Of a stretch of DNA of 64,000 bases, positions 27,318-36,907 are shown one piece after another. The stretch's first letter is position 1; each line of letters opens with the position of its first letter. The position numbers and the translations under genes are program-made. Below the pieces are notes generated by a model. That model made no database searches, was not told where the DNA came from, and worked only from the letters and a program-made list of their open reading frames with translations. This DNA comes from Candidatus Melainabacteria bacterium MEL.A1 (lineage in GTDB: Bacteria > Cyanobacteriota > Vampirovibrionia > Gastranaerophilales > Gastranaerophilaceae): contig CP017245.1 of the NCBI GenBank assembly GCA_001765415.1, forward strand, positions 62,001 to 126,000, written 5' to 3'.

Positions 27318-28622
27318 ATGCCAAAACATGATGATAGTAGATTAAAATGTTCATTTTGTGGAAAATCACAGGATCAAGTAAAAAAATTAATTGCCGGTCC
27401 TGAGGTTTATATTTGTGATGAATGTGTTGAGCTTTGTAACCAAATTCTTGACGAAGAGTTTTTTGAAAATAAAGATAAAGAAGGTGGTGAAGGAGCTGAA
27501 GCTGCGGTTGAAGAAAAACCTATTCCAAAACCTCATGAGATTAAGGCTTATCTTGATGAATATATTGTTGGTCAAGATGATGCTAAAAAGGTTTTGTCAG
27601 TTGCAGTTTATAACCACTATAAACGTTTAAAACATAACAAAGAGGCTGATAAAGATGCTGTTGAAATTCAAAAGTCAAACATTTTGCTTGTTGGACCGAC
27701 TGGTTCTGGTAAAACTTTGTTGGCACAAACATTAGCTAAGATGTTGGATGTTCCGTTTGCGGTTGCAGATGCTACAACATTGACAGAAGCAGGTTATGTT
27801 GGAGATGACGTTGAAAATATCTTGTTAAGATTATACCAGAATGCCGAATTTGATTCTGCAAAAGCTGAACGTGGAATTATTTATATAGATGAAATTGATA
27901 AAATTTCAAGAAAATCAGAAAACACATCAATTACACGAGATGTTTCAGGTGAAGGTGTACAACAAGCTTTATTGAAAATGATAGAAGGTACTGTTGCACA
28001 TGTTCCGCCTCAAGGTGGAAGAAAGCATCCTCATCAAGAATTTATTGAAATTGATACAAAAAATATCTTGTTTATTGTTGGTGGAGCTTTCGTTGGTCTA
28101 GATAAGATTGTTGAACACAGAGCAGGCGAAGGTACATCTGTCGGGTTTGGAGCAAAAGCTCCGATGACTCAAGTTGAAAAAGAAGCTGCTGCTGCAAAAA
28201 TGTTGAAAAAATTGCAGCCGGAAGACTTGCTTAAATTCGGTTTAATTCCTGAGTTTATAGGTCGTGTTCCTGTTTACGCAGTTTTGGATCAATTGAACGA
28301 AAAAACATTGAAAATGATTTTGACTGAACCAAAAAATGCCGTAGTTAAACAATATAAATGTTTGTTAGAAATGGACGGCGTTGATTTGGAATTTGAGCCA
28401 GAAGCAATTGATTTGATTGCACAAGAAGCTATCAAGCGTAAGACAGGAGCAAGGGCTTTAAAATCAATTGTTGAAGAAATCATGCTTGATGTTATGTATG
28501 ATGTTCCAACGAAAAATGATATCAAGAAATTTGTTGTTACGGCAGATATGGTTAAGAACCGTAAAAATGCAGAGGTTGTTCCTTTACCAACCAAAGATGA
28601 CAACAAAGAAATCAGTGCATAA
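27318..28622 (+). CDS. clpX: ATP-dependent Clp protease ATP-binding subunit ClpX
   Basis: A 434-residue AAA+ unfoldase. The N-terminal zinc finger CSFC...CDEC (about 11-37) is followed by a short acidic linker, Walker A GPTGSGKT (about 122-129), pore loop GYVGDD and Walker [11 protein letters not shown]. The C-terminal small domain contains [15 protein letters not shown]. It unfolds proteins and threads them into ClpP. It ends at a clear terminator. Confidence 0.97.
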   Translation: MPKHDDSRLKCSFCGKSQDQVKKLIAGPEVYICDECVELCNQILDEEFFENKDKEGGEGAEAAVEEKPIPKPHEIKAYLDEYIVGQDDAKKVLSVAVYNHYKRLKHNKEADKDAVEIQKSNILLVGPTGSGKTLLAQTLAKMLDVPFAVADATTLTEAGYVGDDVENILLRLYQNAEFDSAKAERGIIYIDEIDKISRKSENTSITRDVSGEGVQQALLKMIEGTVAHVPPQGGRKHPHQEFIEIDTKNILFIVGGAFVGLDKIVEHRAGEGTSVGFGAKAPMTQVEKEAAAAKMLKKLQPEDLLKFGLIPEFIGRVPVYAVLDQLNEKTLKMILTEPKNAVVKQYKCLLEMDGVDLEFEPEAIDLIAQEAIKRKTGARALKSIVEEIMLDVMYDVPTKNDIKKFVVTADMVKNRKNAEVVPLPTKDDNKEISA

Positions 28623-28627
28623 TTTAA

Positions 28628-28652
28628 GGGGCGATGTTAAATCGCCCTTTTT
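28628..28652 (+). terminator. rho-independent terminator of clpX
   Basis: Stem GGGCGAT / ATCGCCC around GTTAA, followed by T5 and a T-rich tail, 6 nt after the clpX stop codon. Confidence 0.88.
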
Positions 28653-28672
28653 ATTTATTTTAACTTAACAAT

Positions 28673-28701
28673 TTGTCAGTGTGATGTTTTTATGAGAAAA
28701 T
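28673..28701 (+). promoter_or_regulatory. predicted leaderless promoter of polA
   Basis: TTGTCA (28673-28678), 17-nt spacer, GAAAAT (28696-28701), 6 nt to the ATG at 28708. There is no ribosome-binding site. Confidence 0.55.
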
Positions 28702-28707
28702 AAAGCT

Positions 28708-31569
28708 ATGGGGAATAGTAAAACTTTAATTTTAATAGATGGACATGCACTAGCTTTCAGACAGTATTATGCGCTAGAAAGAACCAATATGAAAACATCT
28801 GACGGTACTCCGACTTGGGCGGTGTATGGTTTTTTCAAGGCGATTTTTGATTTGCTTAAAAACGAGGATTTGAAAGCTGATGCAATTGCGGTTGCGTTTG
28901 ATGTTAGTCACAAAACTTTTAGAACAGAAAAATTTGCGGATTATAAGTGTAATCGTTCTGCCATGCCGGATCCTATGAGAGTGCAGATGGGGTTAATAAA
29001 CGAAGGTTTGAGAGCATTTAGTATTCCAATTTATACTAAGGAAGGTTTTGAGGCGGATGACGTAATTGGAACAATTTCTCGTGAAGCGTGTGAACTTGGG
29101 CATAAAGTTTTGATTTTGACAGGTGATCAGGATGCTTTTCAGCTGGTTGATAAAGATGGTTGTGTAAAAGTTATTTTGCCAAAAAATGGTGAACTTATTG
29201 AATATGACTGGGATAAAATTTATGAAAAATTAGGCGTTTATCCAAATCAGGTTATAGATTATAAAGGTTTGAGGGGGGATACATCTGATTGTATTCCTGG
29301 AATTAAAGGTATTGGCGAAAAGACTGCGCAAAAGTTACTTGCTCGTTACGGAACGTTGGATGCGTGTTTAGCAGATTGTGAAAATATTCCGGAAAAATCT
29401 GTTCGAGAAAAAATATGTAATGGTATTGAACAAGCTAAATTAAGTCAATATTTGGCGACAATTATCAGAGATTTGGATGTAAATTTTGATTTTGATAAAA
29501 CAAAGGTTGAATTACCAGATGTAGCAAAAGTTACAGAATTTTTGAAAAAAATGCAATTTTATACATTTATCAAAAATATTAATTCAATTTTATATTCTTT
29601 TGATAAGGTAGAACACTCTGTCCCTCAAGAAACTCCGCAAATTAATTCTGATGGTTCTCTTCAATTAGGATTTTTTTCGGAAGTAGTTAATCAAGAAATT
29701 AACAAAAGTTCTGATTTTTCTGTAGAAAAAAAATGTATTACGGATACAAATGATTTGCAAAAATTAGTTGAGGATTTGAAACAACAATCATTAATTGCAT
29801 TTAAGCTTTATGCAAATATCAAAAATGCAGTAAATTCATCTTTGACAGGTATCTCTATTGCTTATAAAAAAGCTTTGAGTGCTGATGATAGAGTATTAAT
29901 TAACAGTGACGATAATTCAGAAACAAAAACTTTTTATATTCCGTTAGGACATTCTTCTATCGAAAATCAGTTGAGGGAAGAAGATGTTATAAATGCCTTT
30001 AAACCGGTATTTGAAGATGAAAAAATCAAAAAGACAACTCATGATGCGAAATCTGAGTATAATGTTTTGAGATGTTTAGGAATTGAAACAAAAGGAATAA
30101 TTTTTGATACAATGCTTGCAAGCTATGTCAAAGATACTAACAGAAATCATGAACTTGATATTCAGGCTTTAGAAAATTTGGATCATGCAATTACTCCGTT
30201 CGCACCATTTGAAAGAGAGAAGAAAAAACAGTTAAAATTTGAAGATGCGAACTTTGACGCCGTTTTGAATTTTGCATCAGAAGAAGTTGCTATAATTATT
30301 GAATTAACTAAATTTTGGTCTAAAAATCTTGATGAAAATGAGTTGAAGTTTGTTTATGATATAGAAGTTCCATTGACCTTTGTATTGGCTGATATGGAGT
30401 ATGACGGAGTTTCTATAGATGAAAAGTATTTGAATGATTTGACGGCTTTTATGAATGCTGAATTAGCCAAAATTGAGGGCAAAGTTTATGAGTTGGCTGG
30501 AGTGCCATTTAATATAAATTCTCCCCGTCAGGTTGGGGAAACTCTATTTGATAAAATGGGGATTAAATCTCGTAAAAAACGAGGAAAAGCAACCTATTCT
30601 ACAAGTGCTGCGGTTTTGGAAGAATTGGCAGAGGATTACGAAATTGCCAAATTGATTTTGGATTACAGAAAATATTCTAAACTAAAGTCGACTTATACAG
30701 AGGCTTTACCTGCTTTGATTGAAAGAAAAGATAATAGAATACATACAACCTATAATCAAACAGTCACGGCTACTGGTAGATTGTCGTCGTCAAATCCGAA
30801 TTTACAGAATATTCCGGTAAGAACTGCAGAAGGAAACAAGATAAGGAATGCTTTTGCTCCTAAAGATAAAGAAAATTATTTGATATTGTCTGCGGATTAT
30901 TCTCAAATAGAATTAAGGTTATTGGCGCATATAACAGAGGATAAACATTTGTCAGAAGCTTTTAATAGCGGAATTGATGTTCATACATTAACTGCGTCAA
31001 AGGTTTTTGAAGTACCGGTTGAAGAAGTTACGAAAGAAATGCGCTATAAAGCTAAGGCGGTAAATTTTGGTATAATTTATGGTCAAAGTAAATATGGTTT
31101 AGCAAAGGCTCTTGGAATTTCTAACAAAGAGGCTGAAGAGTTTATTAGTAAATACTTTGCGACGTATCCTAGAGTTAAGGCTTATATGGAAGGAACTATT
31201 CTTGAAGCAGAGAAAAAAGGATATGTAGAGACAATATTTGGTCGAAAAAGATATTTGGAAACTGAACTTGCAAGTTCAAATGCAATGATTAGAGAATTTG
31301 GTAAACGAGCTGCAATTAATCAACCAATGCAAGGAACTGCAGCTGATTTGATGAAAATTGCGATGATTGAGTTTTCAAAGAAATTGAAAGAAAACAATCT
31401 TAAATCAAAAATGATAATTCAGGTTCATGATGAATTAGTGGTTGAAGTTTTGAAATCGGAATTAGATGAAGTTACAAAATTGGTAAAAGTGGCGATGGAA
31501 TTAAACCAACCGCTATCTGTTCCTTTAGTTGTTGATGTAAATGTAGGTGAATCATGGAAAGAACAATAA
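28708..31569 (+). CDS. polA: DNA polymerase I
   Basis: 953 residues. The N-terminal 5'-nuclease domain (about 1-300) has GFEADDVIGT and LTGDQDAFQL. The middle 3'-exonuclease-like domain (about 345-545) lacks the usual DxE metal motif: the expected place reads LIAFKLYANIK, so proofreading is probably lost. The polymerase domain is intact, with motif A LSADYSQIELRLLAHI, motif B YKAKAVNFGIIYGQSKYG and motif C IQVHDELVVEV. It serves repair and Okazaki-fragment maturation. The next gene starts inside its last codons. Confidence 0.97.
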   Translation: MGNSKTLILIDGHALAFRQYYALERTNMKTSDGTPTWAVYGFFKAIFDLLKNEDLKADAIAVAFDVSHKTFRTEKFADYKCNRSAMPDPMRVQMGLINEGLRAFSIPIYTKEGFEADDVIGTISREACELGHKVLILTGDQDAFQLVDKDGCVKVILPKNGELIEYDWDKIYEKLGVYPNQVIDYKGLRGDTSDCIPGIKGIGEKTAQKLLARYGTLDACLADCENIPEKSVREKICNGIEQAKLSQYLATIIRDLDVNFDFDKTKVELPDVAKVTEFLKKMQFYTFIKNINSILYSFDKVEHSVPQETPQINSDGSLQLGFFSEVVNQEINKSSDFSVEKKCITDTNDLQKLVEDLKQQSLIAFKLYANIKNAVNSSLTGISIAYKKALSADDRVLINSDDNSETKTFYIPLGHSSIENQLREEDVINAFKPVFEDEKIKKTTHDAKSEYNVLRCLGIETKGIIFDTMLASYVKDTNRNHELDIQALENLDHAITPFAPFEREKKKQLKFEDANFDAVLNFASEEVAIIIELTKFWSKNLDENELKFVYDIEVPLTFVLADMEYDGVSIDEKYLNDLTAFMNAELAKIEGKVYELAGVPFNINSPRQVGETLFDKMGIKSRKKRGKATYSTSAAVLEELAEDYEIAKLILDYRKYSKLKSTYTEALPALIERKDNRIHTTYNQTVTATGRLSSSNPNLQNIPVRTAEGNKIRNAFAPKDKENYLILSADYSQIELRLLAHITEDKHLSEAFNSGIDVHTLTASKVFEVPVEEVTKEMRYKAKAVNFGIIYGQSKYGLAKALGISNKEAEEFISKYFATYPRVKAYMEGTILEAEKKGYVETIFGRKRYLETELASSNAMIREFGKRAAINQPMQGTAADLMKIAMIEFSKKLKENNLKSKMIIQVHDELVVEVLKSELDEVTKLVKVAMELNQPLSVPLVVDVNVGESWKEQ

Positions 31570-31976
31570 AACTATTTTTTATAACTGTGTTAATGTTAGT
31601 GATGGGAAGTATTGCAGTATTTGCGGAGGATGGAATGCCTTTGAGTACTTTGGTTACTCCACAAAGCATTGATTATAATATTTGTACAAGAAATTATATT
31701 TTAACACCTGAAAAATTGTTCTATATGGCACTTGCGAGTATTAATGCGAATAGATTTACTATTGATGAAATGCAATCTAAAACGGGCTATATTTTATTTA
31801 CGGCAGTAAATAAACAGTATTTGGCTAGTGTCGTAAAGGTTGATGCAAATAAATCAATGTTGAGAATAACTCCGACAAATAACAATTATTTCTTTGCTCC
31901 CGGAATTGTATTGAATGTTTTTAGATATATTGATTTGAATGGGGCAACTCCTGTTTATAATTTGGTGCAGCATTAG
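31554..31976 (+). CDS. predicted secreted protein of unknown function (140 aa)
   Basis: Begins with a signal peptide (FFITVLMLVMGSIAVFAED, cleavage likely after the AFA-like VFA). The mature part, about 115 residues, has mixed alpha/beta character without cysteines and no motif I know. The start codon overlaps the end of polA by 16 nt, which suggests translational coupling although the functions look unrelated. A dispersed-repeat block follows. Confidence 0.7.
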   Translation: MERTIKLFFITVLMLVMGSIAVFAEDGMPLSTLVTPQSIDYNICTRNYILTPEKLFYMALASINANRFTIDEMQSKTGYILFTAVNKQYLASVVKVDANKSMLRITPTNNNYFFAPGIVLNVFRYIDLNGATPVYNLVQH

Positions 31977-31984
31977 GAAGTAGT

Positions 31985-32091
31985 GAAAATTTCCCTCCCT
32001 TGTGGGAGACAAAGGGAACCGCAGAGCTATGCGATGCGTGTGACCCTGTCTGCCTTGTGCTGAGGGTAGGGTGAGGGGTGTAATTTTTTGC
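31985..32091. repeat. dispersed palindromic repeat block upstream of prepilin locus 1
   Basis: Contains CTCCC-TTGT-GGGAG (31995-32008) and GC-rich text unlike the AT-rich surroundings (GAACCGCAGAGC, TGAGGGTAGGGTGAGGGG). The hairpin type and its position beside a prepilin gene resemble the blocks at 13594-13611 and 47932-47950. No gene is supported here. Confidence 0.5.
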
Positions 32092-32127
32092 AACTACTTG
32101 AAAAACATCAAAAAATTTGTTAAAATA
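32092..32127 (+). repeat. 36-nt promoter block R-A, copy 1
   Basis: Matches 48233-48268 at 35 of 36 positions. It contains a complete promoter, TTGAAA (32098-32103)-N17-TAAAAT (32121-32126), with transcription expected near 32133, 27 nt before the ATG and upstream of the GAGAGG ribosome-binding site. It drives prepilin locus 1. Confidence 0.8.
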
Positions 32128-32159
32128 GAGATGTTGACAGAGAACAGAGAGGAATTTTT

Positions 32160-33337
32160 ATGAAAAAGAGATTGATGTCACAAGAGTTTGAAAAATTGAA
32201 AAAAGCTCTATGTGGCGGATGGAACGGCACGTTCCTCGGGGGGGGGGCAATAGTCTAAAACCCTCTCATAATCAAGATTTTAGTCTAATCGAAACTTTTA
32301 ATAATCTCGCCCTTTGGGGAGAGAAGAAATTTGTTAGTGAGCTAAAGCGAACTTATAAATTTCAGAGAGGGGTTTATTGTCATACTGAGGACAACAGTCC
32401 GAAGTATCGCATGGTTGGTAAAATTTATCAGTGTCTTACCAATGTTGATAAAAGATTGCGCAACAAGTGCGCAATGACAGATTATGTTCATAATGAACTT
32501 GTTTCAGTATCTTTTGGTTTGAACCCCTCTCCTGCCTTTCAGGCACCCTCTCCCCAAGTGGCGAGGGGAAAGATTAGAAGTATTGAAAACATGAAAGAAA
32601 ATATCTTTTCCAATATGGTCAACTCACTATTCACCACTCACCATTCACTTATTCATAACGATAAGGTCTTTTCACGTTTCACTTCTCACCATTTACTAAG
32701 AAAAACAGCTTTCACACTTGCCGAAGTTTTGATAACTCTTGGCATAATCGGTGTTGTTGCTGCGTTAACTTTACCTGCTTTGATTAATAATTACGAAAAA
32801 TCTGTTGTAGAAACTAGAATGCAAAAGTTTTATACAAATATTAATGCTGCATTAAAGTTGTCTATTGTAGAAAATGGAGATATGGTTGATTGGACATTTC
32901 CTCAAGATTATTATGATGCTGATGGCTCAGAGCAATTTTTTAATACGTATTTGAAAAATAATTTACAGTATCTTAAAACTGTTCCACGAGTTACGACAAG
33001 CTGGCCGACTAACGGTATAGAGGTTGATTTGAATGATGGTTCTGCTTTTGTTTTGTCTGATACTTGGATTACATACTACCCAAATGCTAATAAAAAACTA
33101 CGTAGTGGGGTGGATTCGTTTATATTTATAATTAATAAAAATGGAAATTCTGTTGTTCCGCATGGATATGACTTAAAATTAAATGAAAGTACTATAAAAC
33201 TAGTTGAAGATGTCAGTTATTCTTGTAATGGAAAGTCTCGTAAAGCTTTCAATAGGTCGTGTGCCGCCTATATTATGCAAAATGGATGGAAAATTCCTAA
33301 ATATTATCCTTGGGGTGATTTGAAAAAGGTTAAATAG
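32160..33337 (+). CDS. prepilin-like protein interrupted at a G10 tract (locus 1, off as read)
   Basis: From ATG 32160 (GAGAGG ahead) translation runs 32 codons, through G10 at 32238-32247, to a TAA at 32256. One extra G, or a -1 slip, joins it to the long downstream frame and gives 392 residues. The prepilin signature FTLAEVLITLGIIGVVAAL begins at residue 185, preceded by KTA as the likely cleavage site. The mature domain ends with two cysteine-containing segments and NGWKIPKYYPWGD. The 184-residue leader is mostly translated repeat DNA, including the R-C element. A downstream in-frame ATG at 32591 could bypass the tract and leave a 40-residue leader. Confidence 0.75.
32236..32270 (+). repeat. 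35-nt poly-G block R-B, copy 1 (G10 at 32238-32247)
   Basis: TC, then ten G, then CAATAGTCTAAAACC and CTCTCATA. It is identical over 35 nt to 48329-48363. In the full-length frame (G11) it encodes GGGGNSLKPSH. Long G runs are otherwise absent from this AT-rich DNA. Confidence 0.9.
32622..32700 (+). repeat. dispersed repeat R-C, copy 2
   Basis: ACTCACTATTCACCACTCAC followed by CATTCACTTATTCATAACGA and TTTCACGTTTCACTTCTCAC. It lies inside the prepilin leader, where it reads SLFTTHHSLIHNDKVFSRF in the pilin frame. Related copies lie at 13677-13746 and, inverted, at 47749-47812. Confidence 0.75.
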
Positions 33338-33364
33338 TAAAAATGGTGGTGAAAAATTTTTACT

Positions 33365-34177
33365 TTATTTATTCAATATTTCAAAAGCTGTTTCAACGAT
33401 ATTTTTTATATCAAGAGTTGCTTTATTTTCATTATGTGAAGATAGCCAGATAAGGTATTCTATGTTGCCGGATGGCCCTTTTATTGATGAAAAAGTTAGG
33501 TCGTTAATTGAGTAATTTAATTCTTTTGCACAATTGATGACGTTTTCTATAACCTCTTGATGAACCTTTTTATCTCTGACAACTCCGCCTTTTTCAACTT
33601 TTTCTTTCCCTGCTTCAAATTGGGGTTTTATTAATAAAATCATTTCATGAAAATCAGGCGATAACAAATTTTTTAAATTAGGCAAAACTTTTGTTAAAGA
33701 GATGAATGATAAATCACTTACTAGCAAATCTGCTATAGGCTCGTTTTCTGAATATATTTCTTCAAATGCGCAGTTTTTTAGGTTTGTTCTTTCAATTGTT
33801 TTAACTCTTTCATCAGAACGGATTTTCCAATCCAATTGCCCATAACCGACATCTGCCGCATAGACAAATTTCGCTCCGTTTTGCAATAAACAGTCTGTAA
33901 AACCTCCTGTTGAAGCTCCGGCATCAAGACAAATTCTTCCCTCTATTTTAACAGGGAAGGTATCTAAAGCTTTTTTTAATTTGAAACCGCCACGAGATAC
34001 AAAAGGCATTGATTTTACAACGATTTCGTATTCTTTAGTCGGATTAATTTGAAAGCCGGCTTTTGTGATGTATTCGTCGTTAATTTTTACGTGACCGGCT
34101 AAAATCGCAGCAGCAGCTTTGCTTTTTGTTTCAAAATAACCTAAATCAGTAAGGTATTTGTCTAATCTTTCTTTCAT
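33365..34177 (-). CDS. tlyA: TlyA-family rRNA 2'-O-methyltransferase
   Basis: 270 residues. The N-terminal S4 RNA-binding domain (LDKYLTDLGYFETKSKAAAA, then HVKIND, about 5-35) is followed by an FtsJ-type methyltransferase. The SAM site is CLDAGASTGGFTDCLL (about 80-95); VSDLSFISL (about 152-160) and LIKPQFEAGKEKVEKGG carry catalytic residues. Members methylate cytidines in 16S and/or 23S rRNA. The gene converges with prepilin locus 1 and diverges from the small gene at 34226. Confidence 0.94.
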   Translation of the reverse strand: MKERLDKYLTDLGYFETKSKAAAAILAGHVKINDEYITKAGFQINPTKEYEIVVKSMPFVSRGGFKLKKALDTFPVKIEGRICLDAGASTGGFTDCLLQNGAKFVYAADVGYGQLDWKIRSDERVKTIERTNLKNCAFEEIYSENEPIADLLVSDLSFISLTKVLPNLKNLLSPDFHEMILLIKPQFEAGKEKVEKGGVVRDKKVHQEVIENVINCAKELNYSINDLTFSSIKGPSGNIEYLIWLSSHNENKATLDIKNIVETAFEILNK

Positions 34178-34225
34178 ATTTTTAAAGTAGCATAAAATCG
34201 TTTTGGTTTGTAGTACAATTTTGAT

Positions 34226-34384
34226 ATGATTAAATCTGATATTATAAAAATTGAAAAAATTGATAATTTTGATAACAATTATGTTGAACGAGAATTAGCG
34301 AAAAATTTTGCTAATGTTATTCGCTGGGCGATTGTAGAAGTTTCTGAAAAAGATTTGACTGTTAGTATTTCTTACGAAATGTAA
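34226..34384 (+). CDS. small protein of unknown function (52 aa)
   Basis: A short frame (MIKSDIIKIEKIDNF... ending VSISYEM) with normal codon use. The -10-like TACAAT (34214-34219) lies exactly 6 nt before the ATG, the same spacing as the leaderless promoters elsewhere, but no good -35 is seen. No ribosome-binding site and no known family. It lies between the divergent tlyA and the G10-interrupted HExxH gene. Confidence 0.55.
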   Translation: MIKSDIIKIEKIDNFDNNYVERELAKNFANVIRWAIVEVSEKDLTVSISYEM

Positions 34385-34451
34385 CGATTAATGTTATTTA
34401 GTTAAAGTATTTTTATAAAATATCCGACATATACGTAGTAGGAGAATATTT

Positions 34452-36700
34452 ATGTCAGATTTAAGTGTACAACAACAAAAACAATTAAGTTTATATTTGA
34501 AGAAAAATCCTAAAATTTCTCGTGAAAAAGCGATTGTTTTGCTGTTCGGGGGGGGGGCAATGCGCCCACTAATAAAGGGTTTGCGGTAGAACATTCTTCC
34601 AAACAAACTCAATCTCATACAATTTATCTTCAATCTGGAAGAAAAGTTGTTTATACAAAATTAAAAGATGGGCGGATGGCTTGCAAGTATTATGGTGCAG
34701 ATGGAACACAACTTAAACCAGAATACTTTAAAAAAGTAGAAGGTAATATTTCAATTTCTTCTGATGGGACAAGCTACACACTCACAAAAAACGGTAAAAA
34801 AAGTAAGCCAATAAAAGCAAAAGATGCCAGACTCGGGGTAGTTGACCAAAACATTGTAAAATTAAACAATCAGGAAAAAAGGTTAAAAAAGACCAAAAAA
34901 GAGCAAGGTTTTATTGGCAAAGGCTGGGATTGGTTAAAAAATAAAACCGGAATAGGCGATAGTTCAGATAAAGCGCAAATGCAAATTAATGCGGAACGTG
35001 ATATGTTGAAACAATTACGTCAGCCGAATGCAAAAATTGACCAAAAACAATTCGAGAAAATAACAGGACAAAAATATACAAAAGCTAATCTTGAAAAATT
35101 TAAAAAAGGAGAATTTTCGCAAGCTAGTCAAAAAGTTGCAGGATATCAAGAAGGTCAAGAAATGGCAGTTGATGTTGTTACCGATGTTGCAGCAGGTGCA
35201 GCTTCTTTTACTATTTATACTCTTTCTATCGCAGCAGCTCCATTTACAGGTGGAGGAAGTATTGCATTAGGGGGTGCTTTGGCAGCCGGAACAGGTGCTT
35301 TGGTAAAAACAAGTGTAAAATATGCAGATGCAGTAAGTGGTGGTAGAAAATATACATTGAATGATACAAAAAAAGATGCTTCAACAGGTGCTGTTTCAGG
35401 TTTGTTAGCTCCTATAACTGCTGGAGCAGGAGGTGCGATTGGAAAAACAGTTGCAACCAAATTGGGTTTGCAAACCATAAAAACAGTTGGAAAAGAAATT
35501 GGAGAAGATGTTGTTGAAAATAGCTTCAAACAAACGTTGAAAACATCTTTAATGAGTCCCGGAGCATTCAAATATGTTGGAGAAGGGACCGGAAAGAAAA
35601 TTCTTGCCTATAGCTCAGAAGTTGTAACAGACGGAGCATTGAACGGCGGAATAGACAACGGGTTTAGGACAGCCGTGAACGGGGGTTCTCTTTTAGATGT
35701 TGCAAAAGCGTCAGGAGAAGGTGCTTTGTTCGCTCCTCTAGTTGGTTTAGGAATGAAAGGCACAGGGCTTGTTTTATCCAGAGGTATTGGCAAAAAATTC
35801 GTAACCCACGGAAAAGAAGTTATTGAAAATAAGCGAATACTGCTAAAACAAAAAATGGCGCAAGGGAATAAAGTTTTGCAAAACAGCAACACATCTATTC
35901 CGAAAGGGGCGCTAAGAGCTCCTTCATCAAAATTTGCAGAGACAGATGAAGCGTTTATAAATATTGTTCGCAATAATAAACAAGCGATTTTAGAATTGAA
36001 TAAAAAATCTGGTGACGATTTTATAAAAGGCGCATTTGCATTATGCAAAAAGGCTATGGGACTAGAAGATGCTCCAATTAAACTAAAAATAATTGGCAGT
36101 GGTTCAAATTATTCTTCTGTTGGCGACAATATGGGGAAAAGTGCAGGAATTGCCATAAACAGAAATTGGCAAAATGGAAACAAAGCAGAATTATTTGCGG
36201 CTATTTGTCACGAATTAAACCACCAATTTCAATATAAAGAAATGTACATAAATTCAACATTGAATGATAAACATTTGAATATGTCTAAAAATTTGACAGA
36301 TTGGATAGACAAGCATATTGAATTTCTTGATGGACATGAAAATTATTATGATAAGGCTGAGATTTATTCTGATAATTTCATAAACCATTATATAGAACCG
36401 GATGTTAATTTTGACGCTTACAGGCAACAACCGGTTGAGGCTGAAAGTATGAGAAGAGGAGAGTTAGTTCGAGATGCGTATAATCAAGTAATTCAAGACA
36501 ACCACACAAATATTAAATTAGACCCGTTAGAAAGACAAGCTGCTCAGCAAATAATTAATAATATTAAAAGGAAATATCCAAATGCTACAATCGAAGCACT
36601 TCAAGAGGTAGCAAATGATGCAATTGCAACAATGAGGCAACCCGAATTCTCTAATTACACAGTCGACAAGTTTGTTTCGTATTTTCTAAGTATGTATTAA
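34452..36700 (+). CDS. large Gly/Ala-rich HExxH protein interrupted at a G10 tract (off as read)
   Basis: From ATG 34452 (AGGAGA ahead) translation passes G10 at 34548-34557 and meets TAG at about codon 46. One extra G or a -1 slip joins the rest and gives 749 residues. The N-terminus is charged and helical. The middle (about 240-430 of the full protein) is rich in Gly/Ala hydrophobic helices (TIYTLSIAAAPFTGGGSIAL, GLLAPITAGAGGAIGKTV) like those in large secreted effectors. A zinc-protease-like CHELNHQF (HExxH) lies at about residue 582. A secreted protease or toxin is plausible. Without the first part, an internal ATG at 34676 would yield 674 residues. Confidence 0.75.
34546..34561 (+). repeat. 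TC-G10-CAAT tract in the HExxH gene (G10 at 34548-34557)
   Basis: Ten G with the same immediate flanks (TC before, CAAT after) as the two prepilin loci; similarity stops after CAAT. In the full-length frame (G11) it encodes GGGGN. Confidence 0.9.
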
Positions 36701-36806
36701 TGTTAATACACATTAGTTAATAATTTGATTTTAAAAGTTGTCTGATGTACACTTTTTATTAGTACATTGCCGGGTCGGAATTAAAAACCTTACCGGCTAA
36801 GTGTTC

Positions 36807-36878
36807 GTCATTCTGAGGGGGTGACAATCCCGAAGAATCTCATGTGTGGTGAGATCTTTCGCTAACGCTCAAGATGAC
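36807..36878. repeat. REP-like imperfect inverted repeat
   Basis: Outer arms GTCATTCTGAG / CTCAAGATGAC and inner arms CGAAGAATCTCA / TGAGATCTTTCG, each with two mismatches. It fills the space upstream of metK and is more GC-rich than its surroundings. It resembles the small dispersed palindromes found between genes in many bacteria. Confidence 0.7.
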
Positions 36879-36907
36879 AACCAAAAACAAATTAAGGAGA
36901 ATTTGAA

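Noticed and set aside
36701..36907. possible SAM riboswitch upstream of metK
   Set aside because: The region is a REP-like inverted repeat; no SAM aptamer core motifs were found.
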